Shown here piece after piece: positions 1-13,900 of a stretch of 64,000 nt of DNA. The DNA is taken from positions 1 through 64,000 of the forward strand of contig CAMXCT020001100.1 of NCBI GenBank assembly GCA_947184155.2. The letters run 5' to 3'. The notes under the pieces were generated by a model that was given only the letters and a program-made list of their open reading frames with translations, ran no database searches and had not been told where the DNA came from. The DNA is from Cladocopium goreaui. Its lineage: Eukaryota > Sar > Dinophyceae > Suessiales > Symbiodiniaceae. Numbering within the stretch: position 1 is the first letter of the stretch; the number at the start of each line of letters is the position of its first letter. Position numbers and translations under genes: made by a program.

Positions 1-638
1 AACACTGAGGTGGCACCAGAATCCAACTAATTCCAACATGTTTGAATTCTTGAAACTTCCAAGGGGGATCTCCCGGGGATACAGAATGTGCCAATGTTTC
101 AGTGATGTCAGGATGACTACCATCATTACATAGCACATCTCAGCAGCTGCACATCTCAGCAGCAGGTGTTTCTGTGCTCCGAGCAGCCCAATGGGCAACT
201 GCTTGCGATGTATGGCCTGGTGTATCCCGACAATCCCACTGGAGTGGCCTTGACTCAGGCTGAATCGAGTCCAGTGAGACAAGGCTTCATTTTGTCGTAT
301 TCTTAAGACATCTTCAGACATCTTAAGACATCTTAAGACATTGTTTACATTTAGTTGTACAGTTGTACCATGTGTTTCCATTCTGCCGATCCAAGCGGGA
401 AAGGAGCACCGGCATGTGTTCGACATGCCAAATATGTGTTCATAGCAAGTGTTGCATGTTTTTTTCCACCACTTGGATGTGAAAGTGATGTGAAGCAGAA
501 AAATCTTCACTTAGCTTTTGACACGTCACAGAACCCATGGGTTTCTCGGATTTTCTCTGCGTCCCCTTGGTTTTTGTAGATTTTTCGGATTTTTGGAGGT
601 GAAGCCCACCCAGCCGACTCAGCCACTATCCTTCCAAG
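1..638. other. No gene recognised; short decamer-like repeat
   Basis: I see no convincing exon here. Positions about 300-342 hold four imperfect copies of a short unit around ACATCTTAAG. The small open frames have no coding character and are not listed. Confidence 0.4.
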
Positions 639-3600
639 CTGCCTGGGGAGGCCAGCGTGAAAGACCACTTGTTGGATGCGATGCTGCAGCAGGCGCAGCT
701 CACCTGCGATCATTCGGAGGTCCGCTCGCTCTTCCTGCGCCGCCAGGAGGCCACCGGCCACGGGTGCACAAGAATTCATTCCGAATGTCTTCAATGATTT
801 GCTTGCCGTTTTTTTGGGGGGCATACATACGGTAAACGCATGTAAACGCCATGTTGGCACAAAAGTCAAGAGTTGTGAGGGTCAAAAGCTACCATAGTTT
901 GGGGATGTTCATCAGGGCACCAGCACCCAGATGAAGAAAAGATATATAAAGGAATTTAGAAACCGGTGGTTCAGTGCGCATTCACGGGTGGCCAAGAAAG
1001 TGCCATGAAAACAGATCCTGCAGCCCATCAGCCCCCGGCCCCTGTCTACGACTAATTTAGTATCTAGAATCTAAAAGTATCTCATGATGCAACACTAGGT
1101 GTACCCTCCTTCCTACAAATTTAGGTTTGAAAATTGGGTATCCAAAAAATTTTCATGGTTTCATCGCTTACCAATCTGTTTCCACCTTCCCGTGCCACAG
1201 GAGCTCCTGACTGCGCGCAACCTCCGTTGCGCCAGCATCCTTTGGCTGGGCGGCGGGGCTGCAGCGCGCCGCGCCTTGAGCGCCGGATACCTGGACGCCT
1301 GGCCTCGACTGGCGCCGCTGGAGGATGGGATGGAGGTGGGGCTGGGTCAAAGATGGGGTACCTGTTTGGAACCCCAAGCAAATGATTTTGATTTAATGAT
1401 TCATTTGATTTATCATCATGATGATGATGATGATGATGATGGTGGTGATGATGATGATGATGATGCATCAATAATCATATGACTGAGATGAGTCATCCTA
1501 TAACTGAAATGTATCATATGGCTGATTTGACTGATATGTTTAACATGCATTTAATCATCTATGTGTGTTTGTTTTGTTTTGTTTTGTTTTGTTTGTTTCA
1601 ATCTAGTTGCACGATTGATTTTGAGCCATCCCCAGGTGAAGAAGTGGCAGCAAGCAGAGGTGAGGCTGTATCAGTTGCTGATGAAGGAGTGCAACACGTC
1701 CAGAGAAGCTGGGCGCGCTTTTAGGTGAGAAGAGTGAGACGATCAGGGAAGGTGGGAAGGCTGTGACTACCTGGACATTCTGGGGTACAGTGTCCCCAGT
1801 TTGGGGATACCAATGGATACCATCTCATCTCTTACAATTTTTTGCATCATACACACAAATTACTCAGGGGGGCCAATCCATTCTTTATGTCTTCAGGGAC
1901 TGCTTAGCAACCAAGGAAGGGCTACAAGCAGTGGACGTGGATGTGCTTCAAGGGGTGAAGCTTGAGAACAGCAGGATGCAGCTTCGCAGCACTTTGATTT
2001 GAGTGTCCTCACCATTGTGCTTGAAATTGGGGGATGACCTTTGCAACACCGTTGAGTATCACCTTTGATCTACGATGTTCCTGTCCAGTCTGTGTGCTTG
2101 ATGGGGTTCCGTCCTACTTTATGACAACACGAGGGAGTTGGTCTCTTCATAGTGGGGTCATGGCATGTTCAAGTCAGGTCAAACTCTGTGTTGCTGGTTC
2201 GAGAGCAAGAACTTCAATTGTTCGAGCATTGCCTTCGTTGGTCGGCGGCGCGGGTGGATGCGTTGCAGACCATGGCAGGGTCGCCGAAGGGAGCCAAAGC
2301 TGGAGGAAAGATGGAGGAGCTTTAACCAGACATAACCAGACCATCAAGGTACCTACCACCTTGATACACTTGCCCTGGATGACCTGGATCATACCTGGAT
2401 CATGGACCGTTCTGATCCCTCCTTCCGAAGCGTGAGAGTGTCAACTGGAGAATGGCTGATGCCGAGCCTTACTGCTGGTCCTGTGTGGATGTTTTTGTTG
2501 CATGCCGCTGGAGGGAAAGGAATCCGCCATCAAACGGTCTGTGACTGCAGCGACATGGAAAACTTCAGTTTAAGATGACTCCGCGAAACCCTCGGAGAGA
2601 GGGAGCCTGCAGAAAAAAAGGTTGGCAGAGTCTGTATATATAACGACTTGGAACAGTCTTTGTTTCTCAGAGGTATTTTTCCTTAGGCCCGCAAAGGCCT
2701 TGTGAATTCATTACTTCAGGATACTTCAGGTATCTTCAGGCTAATTATTTGATAGTTTGTCATGTCTTGTCAACTCTCAAAAAAAACTTAATGCCAATCA
2801 TAAAATCAGATAAGAATAGATACGGCCCCTCCAAGGATACCAACTGGATGTCGCATGGCCATCAGTAGGTCCAAAAATCTCTGTTTTTAGGTGAACGGAA
2901 GAAAAAGGAAGAGCTGCAGCAGATGCTCCAAGCAGAAGAACGTCTTGAGTTAAGCAGCTCCGCAGAAGGATGCTCCATTTGGTCGCTCACGATCCTGAGA
3001 TTCTGATGTGTGACATATGGAGAAGCCCTGGAGAGATATTGGTCAGATAATGTCAGATAGAATGTGTTTTAGGAGGTGTAGTTAGTGCAATGTTGTGCAC
3101 ACATGTTAGCAAATATTGGTAGATAGTAGATTGTATAATTTCACAAGCCTTAAAGTACCCCATCATTGTGTGTTCGGAATGTTTGTGTGCTAGGTTGAAG
3201 CGGTTGCATTTTGCATGAAGTACGCTTTGAGACTACGACTATTTCCGGAAGGGGTCAATTCAGACACACCAAGAGTCGGCAATGCCCTGCGTTGGAACAC
3301 GTTCTGAAACCTTTGGTTTGGCTCCAACCATTCATTTATTCAATGAATGTGTGTTTGTGCAAGTTTGCTTCATGGCATGCTTGGCTGCGGATCTGGCTGG
3401 TGGTTGCACATGTTTCCATTTGTGCCCATGTAGACCAAGCGATCCAATTGAAAAGCTTGACCAAAATACCCTTTGGTAATTTAATATAGCTATGGAAATT
3501 TACCATTTTGATCAGGTAAATCAACAAAAGCATATAAATAATAATTATCATTATCGTATCAATCGTAATAATTAATATAAATATATATATATACAGAAGA

Positions 3601-6600
3601 TTGCCCATAAGCTAACTCTCAAATTATTGGATGGTATCCCACGATATCCCTGGGCCATGGCTGAGTTGATGCTGATCCGGAGAAGACCGTGAAGTGCGTC
3701 ATGGTGGCCGAAGAGTCTGGTTGGAAGGCAGGCCAAGTTTCCGAGCAAAGCTCTGGTTTTCGTATGTTAATGGTATATGTTTATGGGATTTTAGTGGGAT
3801 GTTAGTGGGATATCGAGTATGGGATATATGAAGTAGAAGAATCCGGTATGGAATATCAACTATCCAGGTTAGGGGGGAAGTCAAGGAGCTATGGGTATCC
3901 ACATTCCCAACAATAAAATGGAAAGCCAAGGAGCTAACAAGAGTTTCTCAACCACATGATGGCCATTTCTATAGAATATGTTGTCATGGTGGTTTGATAA
4001 CACTCAACAAAGATAGACTATGATGGACTCATATTTGAGCCATTGCATATGATGCGAATGTAGGTGTGCACTTATGAATGAGACACTCATGGATGAATGG
4101 ATGCAAATTTGAAAAGATGTTTGTCAAATCTGTTTTCATGCTCTTCTTTGGAGGGCAAATCTGATTTGCATCTGATCATGAGGACGGACTGTGAACACAA
4201 TCGCAAACACTAACACATTGCCCAAACGAATACTCAGGCAGGCAGATACACAAGGAAACGCAGATGCATAAACAGCCTTTGATTGGACATCCTTGTCCGT
4301 GATTTCCATATAGCCTGGTGTGATACCTTTTGATCTCTTTGATGCAGTTCAACCAGAAACAGAGAGCCGTCAATCAACACCGACTGATGTCCTTGAGGAG
4401 TTGTCAAAGCAAGCTATCGAGCTCTACAAGAGGAGGCTGCACAGTCCGGATGCAGCCAGGGATGGTAATGGGAGTTCATACAAGAGGGGAGGGTCCTCCC
4501 TCATTCAGATGATTTCATAGGTCTTCAAATACAAATTTTACAAGCGTTACAAAGAATCCCATTCATTCTGGTGGGATGACCTGTGTAACTTGACCATGGC
4601 ACGCATGTTCACCAGATGTGAAGACATTCTGTGGTCGACACTGACAGACCTTGTTGCAGGGTGAAGGAGGCGAAAGAGATGTCAGTGGCAAAAAGCAACG
4701 ATGAGGTGCGCTTCACGAAGGGCCCGTGGAAAGGGGGCGACTTTATGAGCGCTAATCCTTATTGGCATCGCAGAAAGCGTTGTTGCATTTCTACAATTAT
4801 AAAAGAAAAACATCCAATTGATGTTGATGGACCCGATGCCGACTGAACATACTGCCGTATGTGAGCAAGTACGATTTGCATAATAATGTCATATAATGTG
4901 TAATTCACAAGTACTGGCAGTACTGGGTCATATGGGACACTGCAAATTACAAGTTGCCGTGGGGTTGGGATGACTACTGGAATATGGCGAGGGATACGTA
5001 TTTTGCATTATTTTTGCATATTATATCATATAGAATATGATACATACAATACGTAATTCGCATATATGATATGTGTATATATATTTATATATATAGTGTG
5101 TATAATTATACAAATGTATCATATATTATGTGCATATGTAATTCTGATTGCATGTGAAATCGCAACTGAATCGCAACCAGGCGATTCACGGCTTCCGTTT
5201 CATGGTTCGGGTGATGCACTCTGCGCAGAGCATGCGCGGAGCAGTGCGACCTGACACCAGACTTCGCCCTTGAGTCATGGTTCGGCCATGTTCGGCCCAA
5301 AATGGGGCTGCCTTTTCCGTAGTTCCAACTTAAAAATGAACTAGCAGTAACTAGCACATCAGGATACATCAGGGTTGTACAATCAAAAAATCATGTTCTA
5401 AACATGTCCAATTGGAGTTTCGGGGCCATATTTGAAGATATTCTCTGACTGGGGACCGTTCTTTCCTTGACATCTCCGAGTCACGTTCAGGCGTTCAGGG
5501 ACTTCTGCCCGCCAAGGCACAGCCGAATCGCTGTCAGTGCAAAAAAGCAGGTAGAAGAAATGATGGTGAAGGGAAGCGCACTTCAGAGCCTTGGTTGACG
5601 AACATATCAGGTTAGCAGTGGCTTGCCCTTTTCCGGACACTGCAGGTCCAGTGGAAGCAGTGCAACCTGTTGATAGAGGCTGAAAGGTGTTGGCCCTAAT
5701 TGCACTAGGTCACTAGGTAACGTGTCAGAAGAAGGAGGCCCATTGAAGACGCTAGACTCATTGACAGACATGTTTAATCTAGAAGATTCCACCTCTTTGC
5801 TGCTCAAGTTGCCAGCTTTTCTGCCAAGGATGTTTCGAGCACTTGCCCCTTGGTCTATAGCTATAGGCCCTTCCCATTGACCTTGCCAGCCATCATCCAA
5901 GCAAGTGTAGCTGGATGTAGCTGGTGTGCCTGAGGCATGGTGTACTGATGTGGAAGACGTCCACAAAAAGGTCCAGGACCTGTTAACAAAGATCATGTGC
6001 CTTGCCGCAACAAATTGCAGACCTCCCATAGGTTGGAGGTGATGGTCAATGATCATCAATGATCATCAATGATCTATCATGATCTATTAATCATTGCTGC
6101 TTTATTGATTGCAGTTGGAACAGTGAACATGTGGATTAATTGTTGGGGCCTCTGTGTATTTTTCTTTCCTTCTTGTTGGATGCATTTGGATTCTCTGTCT
6201 GCATGGGTGCTTTGTGTTTGGAGCTGACACCTTGGATTCATTCCGAGATTCATTCGGTGAAATGATGGATTTTTTCTGCAGTTACATGTATTATAAATTA
6301 TTTGGGTTTGCCATGGTTTACCCGGAAATTGCAGCAAGGGTCCACGCCTTCCAATTCTAAGCACAAGCATCTGCGCTAACCACTAGTCTGCAAGCTTCAT
6401 CCAGCGCCTGAGGAAAGAATGGGAAGAAAATTCGGAAGCCGCACCACAGGACCACCGGAATTCGGTTGTGCCAGATTTTCTTCCATATGCGAAGAAAGAA
6501 AACCACAGCAAAATTGCAATGAAATGTACAGGCACACATGTCAATTTTGCCAATTATACACAAGTACTGTAGCCTGTAGGTCATCCAAATTAAAAGTGGG

Positions 6601-7894
6601 CTTATGGCTGAGGCGTGCCTTTGGTTTTGATTTGCACGTCACACTGCAAGCATCGCAAAGACTGCTGACTACTCGTGACTGCTTTAAGAGACGTCCAGGA
6701 CGTCTCTAATTTACACGCATCAGTGGTGGAACTATCGAAGATGAGCAAAGTGCCTCGGCTTTCCGAGCAAGGGAAGCACCAATCCCAAGACCATTTGGAC
6801 ACGGTTCATTTGTTCCGCCTGTGCTGCCAAATTGTTTTGCCATGAACCTCCAGCCCCACTAAAATTCGGTGACATGTGTATATATATTTTTTTTCAAGAT
6901 TTTCCAAGTACCATCTGCCATCCACTTTCCCGTTAGCATCATCTAACACTCAGTCTACCATTATATATATATATAAATACTGTATATACATTTTGCCTTG
7001 CATTTCATACATAATATGATATAGATATAGATATCAATGTATAGCATGCCATCCCCCAGTTTCTTTTCTAAGGACCTGAAGACCTACTCCCAGCAGATGC
7101 AACGCCTGATGACGGCGGACAAAGACATGCTGGCAGCCATCAAAGACTCCGAGGACCACCCCACGGACGTGGCCAAGGTAGCGCACCCACGGTGGGGATG
7201 ATGCGGGGGACACATGCTTTGATAAGACGTTTCAAGAAATATATGAAGTACTACCACTAGGCTTAAGTCGTATCAATCGACCTGAAGTCGTATCACACCT
7301 GCGTGCGCGCAGTGTTTCGTATAGATTTTGATAGTTCTTTATTTGATGGGTTATTGATTCGAACACGTTTTCATCGCTGTGCGCAATGTTTTGTTGACAT
7401 GATTCTATTTGACCCTACTAGCCCTAGCGTTAAGTCGTATCAGCTCGTAGAAGTTGTATCCGGAGGCCGTGCGCATGGAAAAAGTTCAAGTTTGGCATCA
7501 CAACTTTTAGTAATTGGATGATTTCATTGTTTTGGGGCCGTGCGCCTAGAAAAAGTTCAATTTTTGTCCTGCGTTGATTTATAAAACTTATATTAAATTT
7601 CGTTATTCTTTCAACGGGGCAAACGCTGGTTGCTGCTTTCTGCTTGCTTTCTGCTTGCTTGCTGCTTGCTTGCTGCTCCTTGCTGCTGCCTCCTGCTGCT
7701 GCTGCTGTTGCTGCTGCTGTTGCTGCTGCCTCCTGCTGTTGCTGCTGCCTCCTGCTGCTGCTGCGGCTGCGGCTTCCTTCCTTCTGCTGCTGCTGCCTCC
7801 TGCTGCTACCTCCTGCTGCTGCTGCTGCCTCCTGCTGCTGCTGTTGCCTCCTGCTGCTGCTGCTGCTTCCGCCTGCTGCTGCTGCTGCTGCTTC

Positions 7895-7929
<35 letters not shown>

Positions 7930-10900
7930 TCCTGCTGCTGCTGCTGCTGCCTCCTGCTGCTGCTGCTGCTGCCTCCTCCTCCTCCTGCTGCTGCTTCCTC
8001 CTCCTGCTGCTGCTGCTGCTGCTTCCTCCTGCTGCTGCTGCCGCTGGTGCAAACATTTTGCCGAAAAAGAAAACTACAGTCTCGGTCGCCTTGTTTGGCG
8101 CTGGCGGGAGATACGGGCGGGAGACGCCAGCAGAGAGAGGGACTGTTTACAGAAGGCAGAACTTATGAAACTTTAGCAGAGCTATTACATGGAAATCTAT
8201 GTTTGTTAATTAGGAAACAAAGTTAAAGATCTGGGAGGCCGTGTGCCATGGTGATTCCTAAATATATCCTTTGGAAACATAGTTTAAACATATGTGAATA
8301 CCTCAGTGTGCGCAATGTTTTCTTCATTTTTGGAGATATAACAACATTCCTTGAAAGCCGGTGTGCCATTGGGATTTTGATATTTTGATGTGACTTTTGC
8401 CCAGTTGATGTGACTTTCTTCCAACTCGCTGTTGCATGGGGTTGATGTGACTTCTGCCCAACTGATGTGACTTAAACCCTTCGCTCGTATATTGAAGTAT
8501 AAGTAGATAAGTAGATTGACATCTAATTCTATAAATGTATTTATATGGTAGTTGTGACTGGTTGCCTGGCTGGTAATTCTGGTTGCAGTTGTCCAATTTT
8601 GTCAGGACAGCTTCTGAGTGGCATTACGGTTGATGCACCAAAGGAACTGTAGCTCAACAAGACTCAAAGAGAGAGAGAGAGAGAGAAGTTCCAGACAATG
8701 TGATCCAAAGCAGTGAAGATTGCTGTTCATGTTGATGCCGTCGTCGTCGTCGTCGTCATCATCATAATCATCATCATGATCATGATCATGATCATCGTCA
8801 TTATATCATCATCACCATCATCATCATCATCGTCATCCTCATCATCATCATCATCAACACCGTCACTATCACCATCACCATTATCACCATTATCCCCATT
8901 ATCCCCATTATCACCATTATCACCATTATCATCATTATCACCATTATCACTATTATCACCATTATCACCATGACCATCGCCATGACCATCGCCATGACCA
9001 TCACTATTGTTATCATCATCACCATCACCGTCACCATCACCATGACCACGACCACCACACCACCACCACCACCACCACCACCATCATCATCACCATCATC
9101 ATCACCATCACCGTCACCATCACCGTCACCATCACCATGACCACGACCACCACACCACCACCACCACCACCACCATCATCATCACCATCATCATCACCAT
9201 CACCATCACCATGACCACGACCACCACGACCACCACGACCACCATGACCACCACACCACCACCACCACCATCATCACCATCATCACCATCATCACCATCA
9301 TCACCATCATCATCACCATCACCGTCACCATCACCGTCGCCATCACCATGACCACGACCACGACCACCACACCACCACCACCACCATCATCATCATCACC
9401 ATCACGGTCACCATCACCATGTCCGCGACCACCACACCACCACCCACCCACCACCCCCCCACCCCCACCAACCATCATAATCACCATCATCAATCACCCA
9501 TCATCATCACCATTCATCATCACATCACAACCGTCACCAGCACCATGACCACGACCACCACACCACCACCACCACCATCATCACCATCATCATCACCCAT
9601 CACCTTCACCATCACCATGACCACTACCACACACCACCATCACCATCATCATCACCGTCCCATCAACCATGACCCACTCCACCCACGACCACCACGACCA
9701 CCACTACAACCACACCACCACACCACCACCACCATCAGTCACCATTCACCATACACACCACCACCACCACCACCTCCCTCCTTCCACCACCACCACCATC
9801 ATCATCACACCATCGATCATCACCATCGAACCTGTCACCATCACCATTACCACTACCCGTCACCATCACCATGACCACGACCACCACACCACCACCACCA
9901 TCATCACCACCATCATCACCACCACCACCGCCGCCGCCACCACCACCACCATCATCATCATCACCATCATCATCACCATCACCGTCGCCATCACCATCAC
10001 CATGACCACGACCACCACACCACCACCACCATCATCATCACCACCACCACCACCGCCACCCCCACCACCACCACCACCATCATCATCACCATGATCATCA
10101 TCACTGTTACTATTTTCTGTTGTTTCTCGGCGATGAACTTTTGTCATGATGATACTTGGCTCCTGGCAGGCATTGGAGGCCTTGAAGGTGGTCACGGCGA
10201 GATCGGCATCCAACCCCTTCCAGAAGAAGGTGGGCAGATCGCCGTGCGTATCACATCGGCGGAGATGGGCGGATGATGTCCAGTGAAGTGTGCGTATATG
10301 TGTGTATATATTTGAAACGGTTACATTCAAGAATTTAAGTTTATCGAATTTGTCTTTATTATTCCCATAGCTCTAGGATTGATTTTCTAAGGGGAGGTTT
10401 CAGGATACTTACATTTGATTACCGTATACATAGGTAGATAGATAAACAGATAGATAATTAGATAGATATATAGATTACTAGATAGCTATATAGATGGATA
10501 GATCGATGGATGTCGGATTTTACGTTTCTATTGTTTGACGGGTTACTATGCACCGATATGTCGGATCCTTGGGTAGCGGACGATAGCAAAATGGTGGGAT
10601 ATGGGCACAGCGCCCAACATGGCAATTATAAATGGGGAATGATGCTAGACCGCGGGATGGAACGTTCGGAACGGGGTGCCAAACTTTGGGACAACCTCAG
10701 TATATATATATATATATTATATAATACTGTAAGAACAATAACAAATGATAATAGTAACACATGAATAAACACATATATATATTATATATATATCGCATTA
10801 TCATTATATATGGTAGCCTCATTCATGTTTGTGCTATATGCAAACATCTCCGCTGCAGATGCTTGAAAAATAAGTCCCGACACTGGATGAGATATCAGAT

Positions 10901-13900
10901 CATTGAATCATTGGTTAATACATCCCGTAGAAAAAGGCCGTTGGAACAATGTTGCTGAACAGTAGGGTGTTGCCAAAAAATGTAGAGAGATATTGGGTTG
11001 TAAGTATCCACTGCATTGGATATCATATCTAAATGCACTTTAAGTGGATGAAATGACGAGACCGGCCATGGTCATTACTATGCCAGCTATTCCCTGCCTA
11101 CATCATACTGGGATCGAAGTGTGGACAGAAGAAACAGCAAGAGAGAGGGGAAGAGAGGAATAGTGGACAGGAGTTTGAGCTTACTGTAGTGTGTGTGTGT
11201 GCCCTTGATGGTGTTTGCTACGCATTGCTTTGAGCATTCTTAGCATCCAATCGGTCAGTGATTGGACACATTCGTGGATGGGGTAAGAACATTTCGAAGA
11301 GACAGAATCAGCTAGTGTGGGAAACCATTTGGCTGCCATAAACCTAGCAGTATGGGGATGGTTGAAATCACACCCAGGAATTCTCTTTTGGGGATGGGTT
11401 TTGGCGTTGGGTTTACCACGTTTCAATGTCAAACCAATTTGAACTCCTTCAGGTTGAGAAGATGCTGAGCCGCACCTTTGAAGAAGCCAAGCAGTCTGGT
11501 GCAACTCGGCAAGGGATATCTGAAAATGCGGGGGTTCCAAAAAAATGGTACCTTTAATGACCAAAATGATCATTAAGCATCAAATTTTGGGATACCCTAT
11601 TTTCAGTCAAAGCCATTTGTTTTGTTTGTTGTAGTCAGCCAGTCTTGCACTGTCTGACCAGGATTCTTTCTGGCATCAAGAGCTGAAAGGCCAGTTGCAT
11701 TGAAAGCTAATATCATACCATGGTTTGGTTGATGGTGTCAAGAAGGCCACCAGGAAAACTGTGATGCTGCACGGGGTCAAAGATGGCCAGATCTGAGGAC
11801 AGGAAGCAGCTTGAACTCCTGCGAGACACTTGCACCGCGCGAGACATTGTAGCGAAATTCCTTATTATCTGTTACCATTCCGAAAGTTCCAATGAACTGA
11901 TTTTTGAAGAGGGCACTCTAAAGAAGATTGAAACTAAAGGTGGGCAAGTCTGGGTAAGACTTTGTACTTGGATCATGATGCTGGACCATTTCTTGTATGG
12001 ACCTACCACTTGGGCCTGCCTTATTCCCCGCTTCTGTGGGCAACGGGTCGCAAAAAATATGTGGGCTCATAGGCAGCCAGACTGTGTCTGGATGATTCTA
12101 ATATGAGGCCGGCCCTAAGGTTGGTTGATAGGGTTTCCCTGATTCATTGTGATACCCTCTGGTAAACTAATATAACTATGGAAAATCACAATTTTTAATG
12201 GACAAATCCACTATAAATGGCCATGTTCAACAGCTATGTCAAATTACCAGAGGGTAATCCCTAACATGTTGGTTAGCACCCCCTATTCGCATCAACCCAG
12301 GGGATCGAGTGTGCCTTGTTCGTTTGAACCAAAGGACAAAGCCTCCAAGAAAATCAGCGAAGCGGCAGCGGAACTCTTGAAATCCACGCGGGGCGACCAA
12401 GGAGGGGCTAGTTTTAGGACGGGCATGAAAGCTACGGCTATCCCCCGTATGCAATAGGCTATGGCATCATATATATATACATATATTATTATTATTATTA
12501 TGATTATTATTATGATTATATATATGTGTGTGTGTGTTGTATAAAGTGCGGGGATCATCCCGGTTAGTAAGTGGTCGATACCAGCTTTTATTGAAATCCA
12601 CTATAAGTGAATTCATCCCATAATTGAATAAAGAAGGGTCGCTAAGCCGCTGCCCTTCTTGGGACGTGGCTGTCTGCTTGGGCTCAGGGACCGTTTGCCA
12701 AAATGTTTGGCCAGTGGCGACTGGGCAGGCGAGGTGGCACATTTTATTTCATGGTATTTATGTAAGCTCACTGTTAACTGGTATCTCTCCTTCAAGTGAA
12801 CACAGCACACATACTGGGACAGTACCTATGCCCTGGTTATTTGAAGTTATTCGAAAAAAGTCAAACACGTCACATTGGTTGTTATTCTTGAAATGTGTCA
12901 ATGTGGTTTGGCCGACCAGTTTGTATGCAGTTCAACTAGCTTCGAATGAGTTTGATGCCCCTATTCCAAGGCAAGATGGCCTAGTTGCATCCCACATCCA
13001 GTTGGATCTGCGCATTTATTTGAACTGATGGTTCCCTGTGTTTCCATCACCACCACCACCACCAGCATCATCATCATCATCATCATCATCATCCTTTCAT
13101 ATTGGAGCATCTCATGTGATCGCCATGATAGCAGGTGTGTGCGCTCTCGCAGCTGAATTCCAGTCCACGGGATGCCACGCTTTTGCGTGCCTTGACGATA
13201 GCTGAAGATAGCTGGACAGCTGAACAGGCGTTTGAGTGATTCGGATGTTTGTTTATCACGGGGTAAACCAATAAGGTGGGAAATCCCAATGCCATACATA
13301 ATTGTATACATCATACCATTTGGGGATGGTTTATAGCACCCACAACAATGGTGGTTTTTTGGGATTGTTTATTATTGTCGGTTTAATTACCGCATCAATC
13401 AATGAAATATTATATACTTCCAGGGATGGCTTATACAATTACAATTACCGTCCATGCCTATGGTCAAATGTTATTGGGTTTACCATGGTTTACCAGATTA
13501 GGTATGAGGTATGCTGAGCCAATTCCGACCCGAGTGAATCCCATCGCCAACCCCGTTCCTTCTCACACATGTATTTCTTGGAAATGCACATACAGAAAAA
13601 TCAAGACATAAAGTATTGTCTTTTACTGAGTATTGTTTTATAATACTGCTCGCAGACAAACGTTCCTTTTGAAGCAGGGCCCGCTACCAGAACCTGGCAG
13701 AGAAATCTCTGCCAGGTTCGGCGGGAGGTGAAAACCAACTTGGAAATATTCTATCGGACACTTTTGTGGCTTCAAGTCATGCCACCCTTTTCATCTCGCC
13801 TCCATTTGACTTTTGACAAGAAGAGTGCGGCTCGACTTTTCATGCATTCAGAGCAACTTGGAAAGCTTGTCAGGGGTTAACTGGAGAGTGGCACTTTTCA

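Noticed and set aside
5607..6059. 150-codon minus-strand open frame
   Set aside because: Composition is non-coding-like, and the plus strand of the same stretch carries exon candidates at 5646-5686 and 5937-5990 with splice sites.
7430..8226. Poly-Gln, poly-Ala, poly-Cys or poly-Leu proteins of 150-208 codons
   Set aside because: All are readings of the CTG/CCT array on both strands; flanks show no coding signal.
8713..10330. His-, Thr- and Val/Met-rich proteins, or metal-binding His-rich proteins
   Set aside because: Products of the CAC/CAT trinucleotide array; no exon borders or unique domains.
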